Source: Neoechinorhynchus agilis (lineage: Eukaryota > Acanthocephala). Taken from it: a DNA stretch of 64,000 nucleotides. The position numbers were made by a program, and so were the translations under genes. Positions within the stretch are counted from its first letter, which is position 1. Every line of letters begins with the position of its first letter. Of the stretch, positions 19,631 through 30,539 are shown piece by piece. The notes beneath the pieces were generated by a model. It was not told the DNA's origin and made no database searches. It saw only the letters and a program-made list of their open reading frames with translations. The stretch spans positions 12,028,001 through 12,092,000 of the forward strand of contig CM121342.1 of NCBI GenBank assembly GCA_051530055.1, in the 5' to 3' direction.

Positions 19631-20665
19631 ATCAAATATCGCTAGCGCAGATCTACAAAACTCCTTAGTCTCGATTTACGAGAAAGCTCTTGCCCGATAC
19701 TTTTTAGAGTTTGCGGTGGAGGGCAAATGCGTTAACCCACGTTGCCACGGGTTTTGTACCAGGGAAATCGGTGCACTCAGCAATTAGGGAGATCGCCAAT
19801 CATTTTTACAATAATCAAAACTCAACGAATTTATTGATTTCGTTTGATATATCCCGGGCATTTGACAACATCAATATAGACTTTATCATTAATATTCTTA
19901 AATTCTTTGATTTTCCGTACAATATCATCGTTCGAGTCTCTAAAACATTAAGGTCTAAATCCTTTTTCTTCCAAGACGATCCCGTTAATAGCACATATTA
20001 TCAGACCAAAGGAGTTCCTCAGGGTTCCCCGCTGTCTCCTATACTCTTCTGCCTCGCCACCCAGTTTATCATACAGAACTGCAGGGCCTACAAAGCCATC
20101 TACATCTACGCAGACGATATGACTGCGGTCATTAAGGAGGTCAATTATCTGCGAGCTGAAAAACGGCTTCTCGCTCTCTTAACTTTTCTTGAAGGCACAC
20201 TCCCTATGATGGGACTGCAGCTGAACCCCAAGAAAACCCAGTTTATTATTAAATCCAAGTCACGGATGGGCAAAATAAATCTTTTGGAGGCATTCAACAA
20301 TTTTTTTGGTACCAATATTAACAAAACCTCCTCTAAGCTGACCATTTTGGGTTATTCATTTACGGCTAATTTCTCCCCCTTTCATGACTTAGCCAAACTT
20401 AAAAAATAATTAAAACTTGCGAACATAAAGGCACGAAGGCCTCAGCGGCTAGGCCTTCCTTTGAAGTGTATTCGTTCAGTTTGGAACGCATGGGCTATTT
20501 CGGGCCTTGTTTTTTACTACCGCGGCCGACCACCTGACCAACGTATGGTATTCCACGATACCTTCCTTAAAGCTCTCCAACATCTTCAATACCCTTGGGC
20601 GCATACTACAGATTTATCCGACAAAACGTACCGATGGATCGACTTAAAAATGTCCTGAATCGCTA
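19631..20665 (+). mobile_element. Jockey-like LINE RT, 5'-truncated copy
   Basis: Begins within the RT fingers (LQNSLVSIYEKALARY, then a frame change near 19740). It continues as GKSVHSAIREIANHF, LLISFDISRAFDNINID (motif A), TKGVPQGSPLSPILFCLATQ (motif B) and YIYADDMTAVI (motif C), then the thumb KLTILGYSFTANFSP. After a stop at 20409 the same frame family continues as WNAWAISGLVFYYRGRP and HLQYPWAHT. It is related to the longer copy at 20742-24590 but clearly diverged from it. Truncation at the 5' end is consistent with target-primed reverse transcription. Confidence 0.85.
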
Positions 20666-20741
20666 TCCTCACTGTCCGATCCAAAATTTGTAAATACATT
20701 GCGATTCCTAACGAATAAATCCTTGTTGTTGTATCAACAGG

Positions 20742-22232
20742 CATGCGCAATTTTCGTTGTAACGGAAAAAGCGTTGTTTCTGGTGATTTCCTTTCGAGAC
20801 CTCCCGATCCTTCTGATGATCGTGGAGGTTTGGATGTCGGTGGTTCGCTAAGCTCTAACAACTTGCGAATTCCAATGTTCTTGGAGAAGCGAGAGCAGTT
20901 CAAGTCCTGGTAAACAATTCCCAGTTGACATCGACAAAGCAACAAATTCCAAAATACTCTTCTTTGCCGACAAAAAGATGGCCTTTCATATCCATTTTTA
21001 AAACCAAACTTATCCTACCCAAACAAATTATGTACGACCAAGCAGTAAGTCCGTGGACTCGTACCTTCAAGAACGATGGTATTAAAAGGATCGATCACAT
21101 CACATATTACGCCGGCACCCTACGAATCTACCTGACTTCACACAATTGGTTGGATCACCTTGTCAAGTTTTCGAAATCTAACCTCCCTAAAGAAGTCTAC
21201 GATATTACGTCCAGTTCTCAAAAAGTTCAATTTCTGGTTAAAGGTGTTGAATCTTCTCTCAGCAAAGAAGAACGGGACGAGTTCGAACAAACTTTTGGAT
21301 GCAATGTAAAGTTTTTTCTAAACTCAAGAAAGACGGGCCAACCTATTTCTATTGCCATGGTGGAAGGACAAAGGAATGTGCGTGATGACTTATGTTCTCA
21401 ACAATTTTGCTCCTTCAACTGCTTCGAAATTAACTTCGTGTTGAAATCAAACTATGAGTAAGATGATTTCATAATTCCGCAATGCAATATCTGTCAGCAT
21501 TGGGGCCATTGGTGCCAACACTGCCCCAATCCTTCTCACAAAAAATGTTGTCACTGTGGGGATTCTTCTCACGGTTCGGATCAACGTACCAGTTCAAATA
21601 AACATTGCCCAAATTGTCAAGGACAGCATTCGTCTTTTTACAAAGGATGCTCACAATTCAAAAATTACTGGGCCTGGGCTCAAAATTCTCGTATTAACGC
21701 CGCGGAAAAAAGGAAAAAGCTCATTACTTCAACTAAGCAAGTAGCGCCTAAACACAATTCATTGCTTCCAACACCCTCCTTTCGACAGGACGTCAACTCT
21801 AACTTCTCAGGATTTTCCGGTAACGTGCCCTCTACTCAAGTGGTAACCATGGAGGTGCTAGAGAGCAAACTAGATGAAGTTTGTAACAAGATTCTAATGA
21901 TTATGCAAGCTCGTTTTACGAAGGCAATGCTGGCTTTTGAAAGAAAGATGAGCGTCTTAATTGATAAGTAAATGAACATTCCGACTATTTTTTCCTCGTC
22001 TTTACCAGAACAAAGCTCTGCAAAACTAAAAAGAGCGAGTGTGTCTGGCGGGGTTGCATGAGCAGCCAAAAAGCCGAATGGTAGCTCTCGCTCGCAGCAC
22101 GAGGATGATGTTGTGATGGATGAAGATCAATCAACTTCTGAATTCGTTGCAAGAATAATTGAAACCCAATCCAGGCTGATTGACAACGGAACAGCCAATT
22201 TGATTTCAAATGCCAATGCGAAGAAACTTTGA
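20742..22232 (+). mobile_element. Jockey-like LINE ORF1 (gag-like, zinc knuckles), broken
   Basis: A short ATG frame (20742-20912) gives an acidic N-terminus with SRPPDPSDDRGG. The frame then shifts. 20925-21461 holds KNDGIKRIDHITYYAGTLRI and a PRE_C2HC-like region; after a stop come three CCHC-type knuckles (CNICQHWGHWCQHC, CCHCGDSSHG, CPNCQGQHSSFYKGC) around 21480-21660. The tail (21760-22232) is Ser-rich with an amphipathic helix and has in-frame stops at 21969 and near 22067. ORF1 proteins of jockey elements bind the element RNA. At least four breaks make this copy inactive. Confidence 0.75.
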
Positions 22233-22236
22233 CTCG

Positions 22237-24590
22237 ATGGCTCAGGAGAAGGTAGGCAATGTTAAGGTGTCGCAGTGGAATTGTGGGGGTGCGACCAACC
22301 TTTTTAAGCTCACTCGAAGCGTTTTTAATTTAGAGCAACTATATGTTCATCTGCTACTTTTAAAGTCTTCGGTTTTTACTTTTTCGTTCATCCTCCCTAT
22401 GGACTTGCCACACAAGGTCTTATTTCCATTTTTCAATCTTCCCTTGTTCCCTCACTGAGCATGTCCTATTCCTCTGAGGAATTGTCTTACAGTATTTTTA
22501 AAATACTTTTCAAAACGAACTATCTCTCCCTTGCGAATATTTTCATAAGACCAGGTCTTACTCATCTTTCGCATGTAAAGAACAAAATCAAATGGCTCCT
22601 AGGGGCTAACATCGATCTTATTGTGGGAGATTTTAATGATCCATCCTTGAAATGGTCTCGGGCCATTGTTAACGCTATCAATCCTTCCCATTCTCTTATC
22701 ATGCCTAACAATCCTTCCTTTCACAATACGTCTACCAACAAACACTCCTTTTTGGATCTAGTATTATTGAAGAAAATTTTAAACCTTTCAATCGAATATG
22801 ATCGCCGTCTCCAATTTTGTCCTCTTAGGACACGACATCTTGATTTAGTCCATTGGTCCCTTTGACAGGCTGCGCAAAGTGTATCATTTACCCCCTTTAA
22901 ATTTTGCGTTTTTTTCGGCTAGTTTGCGAGAAAATTCTATTACATTTATGTTCTGATTGCAAGTTACCAGATATTTTACCTTCAGCAAACTCCTCAGTTA
23001 ATAAAGCCGCTAATTCTTTCTTATGTCACACCGTAAAAACCTTCTCTCGCCCTTATGTGAGCCGATCACTTCGTTTTCTTGAACGCCATGGTGGCGTACC
23101 TTTTCTAATAAGGGTAAAGTACCTTGGAGATCAAAAATTACGTCTTGGTTAAAATCCTCGTCTTTGGAGGATATTCTTACTCAAACTTTTGACTTCCATT
23201 CCGCAGGCTACTCGACCAACGTGCCGTCAATTTGTTTTCGTAAAGTAATTCGTAATCGTACGAATATCTCATTAAATGACATTCTCGAAGTTTGGTCCAC
23301 AAATCCGAAATTGGGTTCGGCTAACGGCTACTCCGGGACGAAAATTTTCACCTTGCTTCCTAGGGATTACATAATCCTCCCTGCAAAGGCTATGCTATGC
23401 TGTTCGCCATGCGCGTGGAGGTATATCAATGTTTCTAGACGCATTTTCTTGGTCAAAAATGGCAGGAAGGCTATTGTTGAACCAAAGGATGTTCGTCCAA
23501 TCTCACTTCAAAATCCTCTAGTTAGCATATATGAACGCGCCCATGCAAATAGGTTGAGATCTTTCATTAATGAACATAATTGCATCTCTCCGAACTGTCA
23601 TGGCTTTCTAAAAGGGAAATCAGTTCATTCTGCCCTTGCAGAGGTTTACTCCAATTTTTCCTGCTCTAACCAGCCCATGCGAGCCATTCTTGCCGTGGAC
23701 ATTTCTCAAGCTTTTGATAAGATTTCTCTTTTTTTTATTATTAAAATGCTTGAATTTTTCAGTCTACCTCACAATTTAATTACACGTATCCACAATATTT
23801 TATTTACAAAATCCTTTTACTACGAAGACGACGCCTCAAAGACACTTTACTGTCCGTCCAGTGGTGTTTCGCAGGGGTCACCTCTGTCACCTATTCTTTT
23901 TTCTATGGCATTACAATACTTGATTCAGAATTTTAAAGTTCGGGCATCGCTCACCTGCTACGCGGATGATTTTACTTTTGTCATCTCCACCCACAGAGTA
24001 GCTAGAATGAAACTCCTGATTGAGCAATGTATTGATTTTCTTAACTCCTTTTTACCTAAAATGAACTTATCGTTGAATAACTCGAAATGTTTACGCATTT
24101 TTAAAGTTCGTTCAAGCAGAATTAATAAAGATTTAAAATCCTTTTTCAACAATTTAATGAACAACCCTGACACCTCTTCTTCACGTTTTACGAATACACC
24201 CCTTAAAATTAAAATATTGGGTCACACCTTTACTGCTAATCTCTCGCCTAGATTAGATTTGAATAAAATGAAAAAAATGCTCACTTTAGCATCGAAAAAG
24301 ACGAAGCGCGCCGTTACTCTCGGGTTAAACGCTAATCAATGCCAAACTATTTACAAAAGCTGGAGCATTCCTGGCCTGGTCTTTTTTCTCGAGGTCGCCC
24401 CCCGAACAAGAGGCTTTACTCATCAAAACGTTCTGCGATAACCTTACTACCCTGTCTTTCTCCTGGGCCAGAGAATTGAGGATCTTCTGCAACAGTAGAC
24501 TTATGAGATGGTCTAGTTGGACGATACTGGTTAGTTTCTTGTTTTGGGTTTTCTTCTCATACTGCCACATGATGAATAAATCTGTATTAT
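22237..24590 (+). mobile_element. Jockey-like LINE ORF2 (APE endonuclease and RT), broken
   Basis: Starts at ATG 22237 only a few bases after ORF1 ends. The endonuclease begins VKVSQWNCGG and contains IDLIVGDFNDPSLKW, the GDFN metal site, with frame changes near 22440-22460 and stops in the linker (22863-23160). The RT frame 23164-24441 is long and nearly intact: VRPISLQNPLVSIYERAHAN, GFLKGKSVHSALAEV, ILAVDISQAFDKIS (motif A), SSGVSQGSPLSPILFSMALQ (motif B), YADDFTFVIS (motif C) and the thumb LKIKILGHTFTANLSP. After TAA at 24441 another frame continues as LSFSWARELRIF to about 24590. The 3' end meets a minus-strand LINE piece near 24597. Confidence 0.85.
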
Positions 24591-24596
24591 AACGTA

Positions 24597-25120
24597 TCAA
24601 CGAGTGTGTGGTTGTGGAGGGGCGGGGTTATGAAATAACAAAAAATAAAAAGTCCATTGATGAAAACGGAACCAACCATCACAGTGATGATCACGTTTAT
24701 CCCAGACGGGTGAACGGGGAGATTTCATACACTGAGGTGGGTTGGAGGGAGTAATTAGGGTAGAAGAATGGTCAGAGTTCGCGGGGGAGGGAGTATTTGT
24801 GAACACTTTGTCAAGGTGAGCGTCAAGACGGGTAGGGAAGTCAATAAGTAGACGCAATTCGGAGAAGGGTAGAAGAGGAACTAGATTATTGAAGTCCCCT
24901 GCTATTAAGAAATGGTGCGAATTTGTGGAGTTTATGAGCTCAACCATAGAGTCAATTTGGAGCAAGGAGGACTCAGATCGAGAAGCCGAAGGGCGATAGA
25001 CGCCAGCAATGTTGAATTCTCTAAGGCCGTTTCTTGGAGAAGCTGAGAAATGGACAGCTTGTATCTTAGAATTCCCATTTGAAGCCTTTGTCTGCCTCTT
25101 TGAACTGTTAGATTTTTCCC
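24597..25120 (-). mobile_element. LINE APE endonuclease fragment (CR1/L2-like)
   Basis: Minus-strand blocks: FNIAGVYRPSASRSESSLLQ in one frame, then SHHFLIAGDFNNLVPLLPF, LLIDFPTRLDAHLDKVFTNT and SDHSSTL. The YRPP-like, GDFN, FPTR..LD and SDH motifs in this order are those of the APE domain of CR1/L2-type LINEs. There is a frame change near 24950. It is a different family from the jockey-like copy on its left, and the two are convergent. Confidence 0.75.
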
Positions 25121-25198
25121 TTTGCCTTTTTTGACTTCGACCAACTGTTCACCTTTAGGAGCGTCGATTTCGTACTGAATAGCCTTCGTTGATGTTAT

Positions 25199-25490
25199 TT
25201 ATAGATTGATTTTGGTCATTCGAAATTAAGAAAAATGATTTAATTTTAATTTAGTATTTCGTCCTCTACGTGGGACTTCTTCAGAACATGTCGATATGTG
25301 AGGTACCGGGGAATGTGATTGGAATTATTGTTTAGGCCTACACCCGGTAAATGATTTTTATTAAAGACGTTTCGAACCTCGTCGGAGCATCAGAGGTTCG
25401 AAACTTCTTTAATAAATAATGATTTACCGGGTTTAGATCTAAACAATAATTCCTTCTCCAGATTAGTTGTATACAAACAATTCTGAGATG
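25199..25490. repeat. Foldback MITE, copy A
   Basis: Nearly identical to 29912-30200 over its left arm and centre. It contains an inner palindrome around GAGGTTCGAAAC with arms GAATTATTGTTTAG(G/A)... facing their reverse complement. The right outer terminal repeat present in copy B is missing here, so this copy is 3'-truncated or rearranged. Confidence 0.85.
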
Positions 25491-25869
25491 AATAGGACAA
25501 TTCTAGCTCCAGGCAGGAAGAATTAAACGCCAGAATCGATAATGCCATTGCTTTTAAAGAGGAAAACTATTACTTTTGAGGCGAAGCGACATCCGATCGA
25601 AGCTCTGACATCAAACAAGACTGAGTACTTTGATGCCTGAGTGTTTGAGTATCCGTGCTCTCGTTCAAGTTGCAGAGGAAGTCAAAAGTAACGGCCGTAT
25701 TGAATTTCTTTAAGATAAATTACTGCCATTGCTGCCGAGGAGGCACCAAGGCGTTTTAAATACGCGTTCATGAGGCGGAGTGGGTGGCGAAGATAGATTT
25801 CAATAATCTTAGGATACAGAAAGAGAAATTATGTGAGAATTGAGCAAGTTATTGAAATCAAAGAAGGCC
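25491..25869. other. Spacer, nothing recognised
   Basis: Mixed sequence with no supported gene or repeat on either strand. Confidence 0.35.
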
Positions 25870-26265
25870 AAAAGAAGACGTTCTGCAATCAAAGTGTTTG
25901 AGGATAAAAACTGCGAATAGGGTCCCGGCGACTCCTCCTGAACAATGGACTAGTTCCAAAATATCTGAGAATATCATGCCGTTTTCGTTTGTCACATTAA
26001 CATTGGCTGATTCTGGTACTGTAAGGTGATAAACAGAAAGACAAGCATTAGCAGGAAGACTGGGTAGGATTGATTGAACTTGAACAAGAGAAGGGAGGAC
26101 CCGTCTCCAAAGAGTCCTACACTCAGCGAAATTCGTGGTCCGATATTGTTTGCCAGTTGATCAAAGAGCATTTTAAACAGTCCGTAAGGCAAGAGAAGTG
26201 GGAGGTAAAAAAGACCCTCTGGAGTGCTACTTAGTCCTGGATTACGTTCACCACCCTCCAATGTT
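25870..26265 (-). other. Hydrophobic coding-like block, possible transporter piece
   Basis: The minus frame gives LPYGLFKMLFDQLANNIGPR then ISLSVGLFGDGSSLLLF and a hydrophobic stretch, reminiscent of the loop between two helices of a major-facilitator transporter. A plausible acceptor (a pyrimidine tract ending ACCTTACAG at about 26022) precedes another coding-like block (ANVNVTNENGMIFSDILELV). No ATG start. Could be exons of a decayed gene; identity is a guess from hydrophobicity only. Confidence 0.2.
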
Positions 26266-26314
26266 TACCATCCCCAAAGATCTTCTTGATATGATTAAAA
26301 GTAATTCAATTTTA

Positions 26315-26447
26315 TTACAAATAAAAAATAGCTTGAATGATCTGAACAATCTCAGTTGACCCCATCTTGCTTTGACCAAATATCCGATCCACAAATACGA
26401 TCGGGACTTCTTCAATAGACATTCCGACGCGATGGTAAACACAATCT
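26315..26447 (-). pseudogene. DPM1: Dolichol-phosphate mannosyltransferase last exon, isolated
   Basis: The minus-strand exon encodes YHRVGMSIEEVPIVFVDRIF then GQSKMGSTEIVQ, which is the C-terminal end of the catalytic subunit of dolichol-phosphate mannose synthase. That ER enzyme makes Dol-P-Man for N-glycans, GPI anchors and O-mannosylation. A good splice acceptor (CCCCTCTAG) precedes it at 26448, and the stop TAA at 26317-26315 overlaps an AATAAA. The glycosyltransferase core exons are not found upstream within reach; a Cys/Pro-repeat scrap lies at 26483. Either the rest of the gene is far away across a long intron, or this exon is a stranded remnant; I favour the remnant. Confidence 0.6.
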
Positions 26448-26482
26448 AGAGGGGAATGGTCGTGTGATCCAATCTGCATCGA

Positions 26483-26540
26483 CCTTGCAGACCACACTGC
26501 CCACCAATCTGCTCACCAACCTTCAAACCACACTGCCCAA
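26483..26540 (+). repeat. Scrap of Cys/Pro-repeat DNA
   Basis: ACCTTGCAGACCACACTGCC followed by CACCAA and CAAACCACACTGCCCA is the repeat unit DNA of the gene at 16953 with a few changes. It encodes [12 protein letters not shown] units on the plus strand but has no frame around it. Confidence 0.7.
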
Positions 26541-26559
26541 CCCGTTTCGATTTGTGTCC

Positions 26560-27370
26560 ACTAAACACCGAAGGAATATATAAATCTACGACGTTCCCTA
26601 AACTTTTATTGAATGATGAATCCAACGGTAAAGAAGGAGAGCTATGGTATCCATTTTCGAATATTTGATTTGCCTCAGGCAAAACGTTAGTACCTGAAAA
26701 TCCATAATGTGCACACTCAAAATGATATATCGCTTTATTGTTTCCACCTCTTTAGTAAGTAAAACAAACTCCGACCATAGAATGCGAACCTCACACTGCA
26801 AATCTATCGTTGCTCGTGTACCGAAGATTTGAATTAGGTGCAAAATAAATGCTTTATCATTAAAAAAAAGTCCTCATAAAAGAGTTGAATTTAACACATG
26901 TTCATCTTCTAGCGATATTTTATTTTAATATTTGCTTTTGTCGTTGTTATGAGGTTTATTTGAATACTGGAGTTTTACGTGCTGATTTCGGTAACGTGAG
27001 CTAGGTAGATTTTCGAAGTAACGATAAGTTCTCGCCTGTACAGGTGGCGAATGATTAGATACATTTTTATAGAATGAAATTGAGATTAACTGCGGAAATG
27101 TTTTTGTTATATGTGAAATTTCGCGGTTTTATTTATACGTTAAACATAACTGCTAGTGATTGTCAATATATACTTTACTTTGGAAAATGAAACATGAAGC
27201 GTACCTTCAATTTTTATGTTTATGTCTTCTTATTATCTGTGGATATCTAATTACTTTTTGGTTTTTCAATTATTGCAGTAGAAATTCATAGTTGTAATAT
27301 CTCGGCTTTTTGATACTTAGAAAATTTTGGTGCTGCCAATCTAATGACCGTAACAAATTAGAAAAAAATA
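26560..27370. other. AT-rich spacer, nothing recognised
   Basis: Very AT-rich from 26850 to 27370. No supported gene, RNA or repeat. Confidence 0.4.
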
Positions 27371-27374
27371 GATA

Positions 27375-27745
27375 GTGTTGGATCATTCACACCACCGCTC
27401 TGGATCACTCAGCTGCCGTCCTGTTGTAACAGTCGAAAGGACGGATGCAGCGTTCTCTCGTTGCACAGCCAGACTTATGTTTTGTAGGAGGAATGCTCCT
27501 GATCTCGGATCGCCAGTCATTCGTCTCAATCTCTTAGACAATTGCTTGACCAGGTCCTGTGCCGCAGTACCAAACGACCCTAGTGTCTCGACGCCAAAGG
27601 GAACGAAATAATGCTTTTGGCCCGTCTGTATTTGATCTATTTGCGATCCGCAGTGGCGGTTGCTGCTCCCCCTGGTTTAATAGTGGCGAATTTTATGTTG
27701 TTGGTTGCCTAGACAGGCTAAGTCTTTTAGGAAGCTGTATTTTTG
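27375..27745 (-). mobile_element. Restriction-endonuclease-type LINE, 3' end
   Basis: Minus strand: IKFATI, then HYFVPFGVETLGSFGTAAQD, LVKQLSKRLRRMTGDPRSGA, FLLQNISLAVQRENAASVLS. This is the C-terminus of the family at 39012-41180, with a frame change near 27620. It is joined at about 27745 to a plus-strand piece of the same family. Confidence 0.8.
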
Positions 27746-28075
27746 ATCTACCTTCAACCGCAACTTTCGGTGCTGTGCGAACAAGTTAATGAATTATCTT
27801 CACACGAGATTCCGTTCCTGATCAAAAACATCTTCTTAGACATAAGGGCAAGCTGGCAAAATTAGAGGAAACGGCTAAAGCCTCTCTCGAGAAAATTTTA
27901 TACACTCAGCTGTCGGACGAGGCCTGGCGTCAAGCGTCCTTGCCTGTGTCGTCCGGCAGTTTGAGTATCTGAAAAGCAGCTGTTATTTCTCGGCCAGATT
28001 ATTTGGGATCGTATGAAGTAAGCCGCAAAATAGTTCAGTCTTTTCTTGGCGAGAATTACACTTTGGTTGACCATT
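27746..28075 (+). mobile_element. Same LINE family, RT-to-nuclease linker, opposite strand
   Basis: Plus strand: LQPQLSVLCEQVNELSSHEI then PFLIKNIF, and further on DEAWRQASLPVSSGSLSI and RPDYLGSYEVSRKIVQSFL. The first block matches LQLSVLCKRVNELSSHEAPF at 40170-40240. It lies head to head with the minus-strand 3' end at 27375-27745, indicating an inversion during insertion. Confidence 0.7.
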
Positions 28076-28917
28076 GACGGGTACCTGCTCACTGCCTTTC
28101 CGGTAAGTAACCTGTTTTAAATGCATTGATCGATGTGAGATTTTAAAACTAAATGTTTTAGTATACAACAGTCGATATAATGAGGTCAAACCCCTTTTCC
28201 GCTGGATATTATTTGTCTTATGAAACTTTCCCAACATGAACCACTCGGAACGGATACATGCACAAGACACCCCAGAGCTTGTTGCAATCAAACTGATTAA
28301 GGACTGAAAAGGACGAGGTGTATCGTTATGTAAAAATTGATAACAGGCAAACCTAAAAGAAGAAGGCTAAGGAAATTAGAATTTCACTGGTGTTGCATAA
28401 GCGACTAGCGATAATTGAACCGAATTCATGGCAAAGAACTAGTTTGCATCGATAAAATTATTCCAAAGGATTGTAAATCTGCTATGAAAACTACATTACG
28501 TGAATGATACTAATGCGAGATTTGCGTCTCATAGGTGATTACAGTTCCGAAGTTCAATATTACAGATACTCGTCGCGCTAAAAAATTCATCATTTTTCAC
28601 ACTTTTATTAGTCAGTACATATAAATACACAGACTGCTCTTTACGATGTCGATACGGATGTTTCAAGGTATTAATTAGTTGTAGTCGTTTTGACTTTTCT
28701 ATCAAAGGAGAAATATGACTTTTGTCGTTAAGAGATTTCAATAGTCTCATTTTTCATGAGGAAGTTTGCTTGAATACAATTGAACGACTAGATATAATTT
28801 GATTTTAGATCACAAAGTCATGCTAAGGAGCATAAAATCGTACTCAATTAACAATTATAAATTTCTAACATTTTAAACTGTAAGAAAGCACCTACTTTCA
28901 GACCGTAAATTTAATAT
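28076..28917. other. Spacer downstream of DUS1
   Basis: AT-rich. Frames of about 70-100 codons exist on the minus strand but show no family or splice support. Confidence 0.4.
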
Positions 28918-30522
28918 CTAAATTAATCGTGGCCGATTGAACGTTTTTACCTCCAGAAGCACTAAAACTATGCCATAAAAGCAACCAAAAATTTGTCCCA
29001 ATTTGAATTGTCCTATGACAAAGTCACATTTATCCTTTATAACTTTGGATTGACAAAACCAATATGGAATTTTAAATGGCGTTAGTTGATTAGACGATGG
29101 TACCTGATTTATGGACATTACTTCCTTTTCGATATTAGCGACGATAAAGCGCAACTCTTTGTTTGATTGAGTGATATTGAGCTGTTCTCTCAGAAGAGGA
29201 TGTCGCTCAAAGACGTTTGCGAATAGTTTGTGGAAATATCCTCTCACGGAAAGACGCCGAACTGGATTTTGATCAACAATGCTCAAAAATTCATTGGCAA
29301 TGTCCCATATTGGTAAATGTTTACCCGTCATTATTGCAGGGTTGTAAAGCGCACCCTCAGCCACCATAACCGCATTACATCCAGTTAACTCAAGGCAAGT
29401 TTGGGCATCTTCAAGACACCGAATATTTCCGTTTGCGATGACCGGAATTTCGATTGATTCTCTACGAAGGTGAGGAAAGATTAGTAGATTACTGAAACCC
29501 ACCTGATCTTCTTAATTTTATTCCAATCGGCAAGTCCCGTGAATTGACCTTTTTGATCGATTGTTCGTCCGTGAACGCTTAACACAGAGCAGCCGGCTTT
29601 TTCGATCATCTGTGCATATTGAACACTTTTGTGTACGTCGTCAAAAACACGAATCTTGGCACTAATCTCACATGCTTGATCCATGTTAGCAGCCCGGCCT
29701 ACTATTTCCGAAATAAGGTTCCACTCATCTTGAAGAAACGCTCCATAATGTCCACGCCTTGCAATATTTTGAGGACACCCGAGATTTAAATCGACACCCA
29801 CGCAATCGCTTTTTACTAGTCGTACACATTCAACAAACAAATCAGGATCATTTGCACAAAACTAAAATCACAGTCATCAGTATAGATAAGGTTGTTGTAC
29901 AGATGTTATCCATAGATTGATTTTGGTCATTCGAAATTGAGAAAAATGATTTAATTTTAATTTAGTATTTCGTCCTCTACGTGGGACTTCTTCAGAACAT
30001 GTCGATATGTGAGGTACCGGGGAATGTGATTGGAATTATTGTTTAGGCCTACACCCGGTAAATGATTTTTATTAAAGACGTTTCGAACCTCGTCGGAACG
30101 TCGGAGGTTCGAAACTTCTTTAATAAATAATGATTTACCGGGTGTAAATCTAAACAATAATTCATTCTTCAGCTTAGTTGTATACAAACAATTCTGAAGT
30201 CCCACGTAGAGGACGAAATATTAAATGAAAATTAAATCATTTTTGTTAATTTTTAATAAACAAAAACAAAATAGACGAGGTTGTGTTTGCTTACTTGGTA
30301 TACAAGAGGATAATCTTCATCTGAACTTGTCAAAGCAATTTTGCGGTATGATTCATCGGTCAAAAACAAACGCGGGTGCCACATAGGCGTGAAACATAAA
30401 CCGATTCCATATCGGCGGACTAGTAGTCGAAATGGAAGTTGGCCATATTCTACCATTGGAGCAAGGACGAATGATGATGCGGACAAGCACGAAGAAGTGG
30501 TAAGGCAAGTCTTTCTTGACAT
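28918..30522 (-). CDS. DUS1L: tRNA-dihydrouridine synthase, DUS1 type
   Basis: Three exons on the minus strand: 30522-30295 (ATG at 30522), 29861-29503 and 29461-28918. Introns have GT..AG ends and phases 0 and 2, giving 376 residues. Exon 1 holds the FMN-barrel start FVLAPMVEYGQLPFRLLVRR. Exon 2 holds FCANDPDLFVECVRL, VDLNLGCPQNIARRGHYGAF with the catalytic-loop cysteine (GCPQ), then VLSVHGRT. Exon 3 has IPVIANGNI, AVMVAEGALYNPAIM and PYWFCQ. These enzymes reduce U16/U17 in the tRNA D-loop with NADPH and FMN. Spacing and motifs look complete; the C-terminus is shorter than the vertebrate protein, which carries an extra tail. Intron 1 (433 bp) is mostly a MITE while intron 2 is 41 bp. The gene appears intact. 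Confidence 0.9.
29912..30280. repeat. Foldback MITE, copy B, inside DUS1 intron 1
   Basis: Outer terminal inverted repeats ATTTCGTCCTCTACGTGGGA and its complement face each other at about 29968 and 30200. They extend through TTTAATTTTCATTT-like sequence to about 29912 and 30280 with divergence. Inside is a second long palindrome from GAATTATTGTTTAGG to its complement around 30105. No coding capacity. Copy A is at 25199 and a fragment at 42983. Confidence 0.9.
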
Positions 30523-30539
30523 TTTAATCTGAAGCAAAG

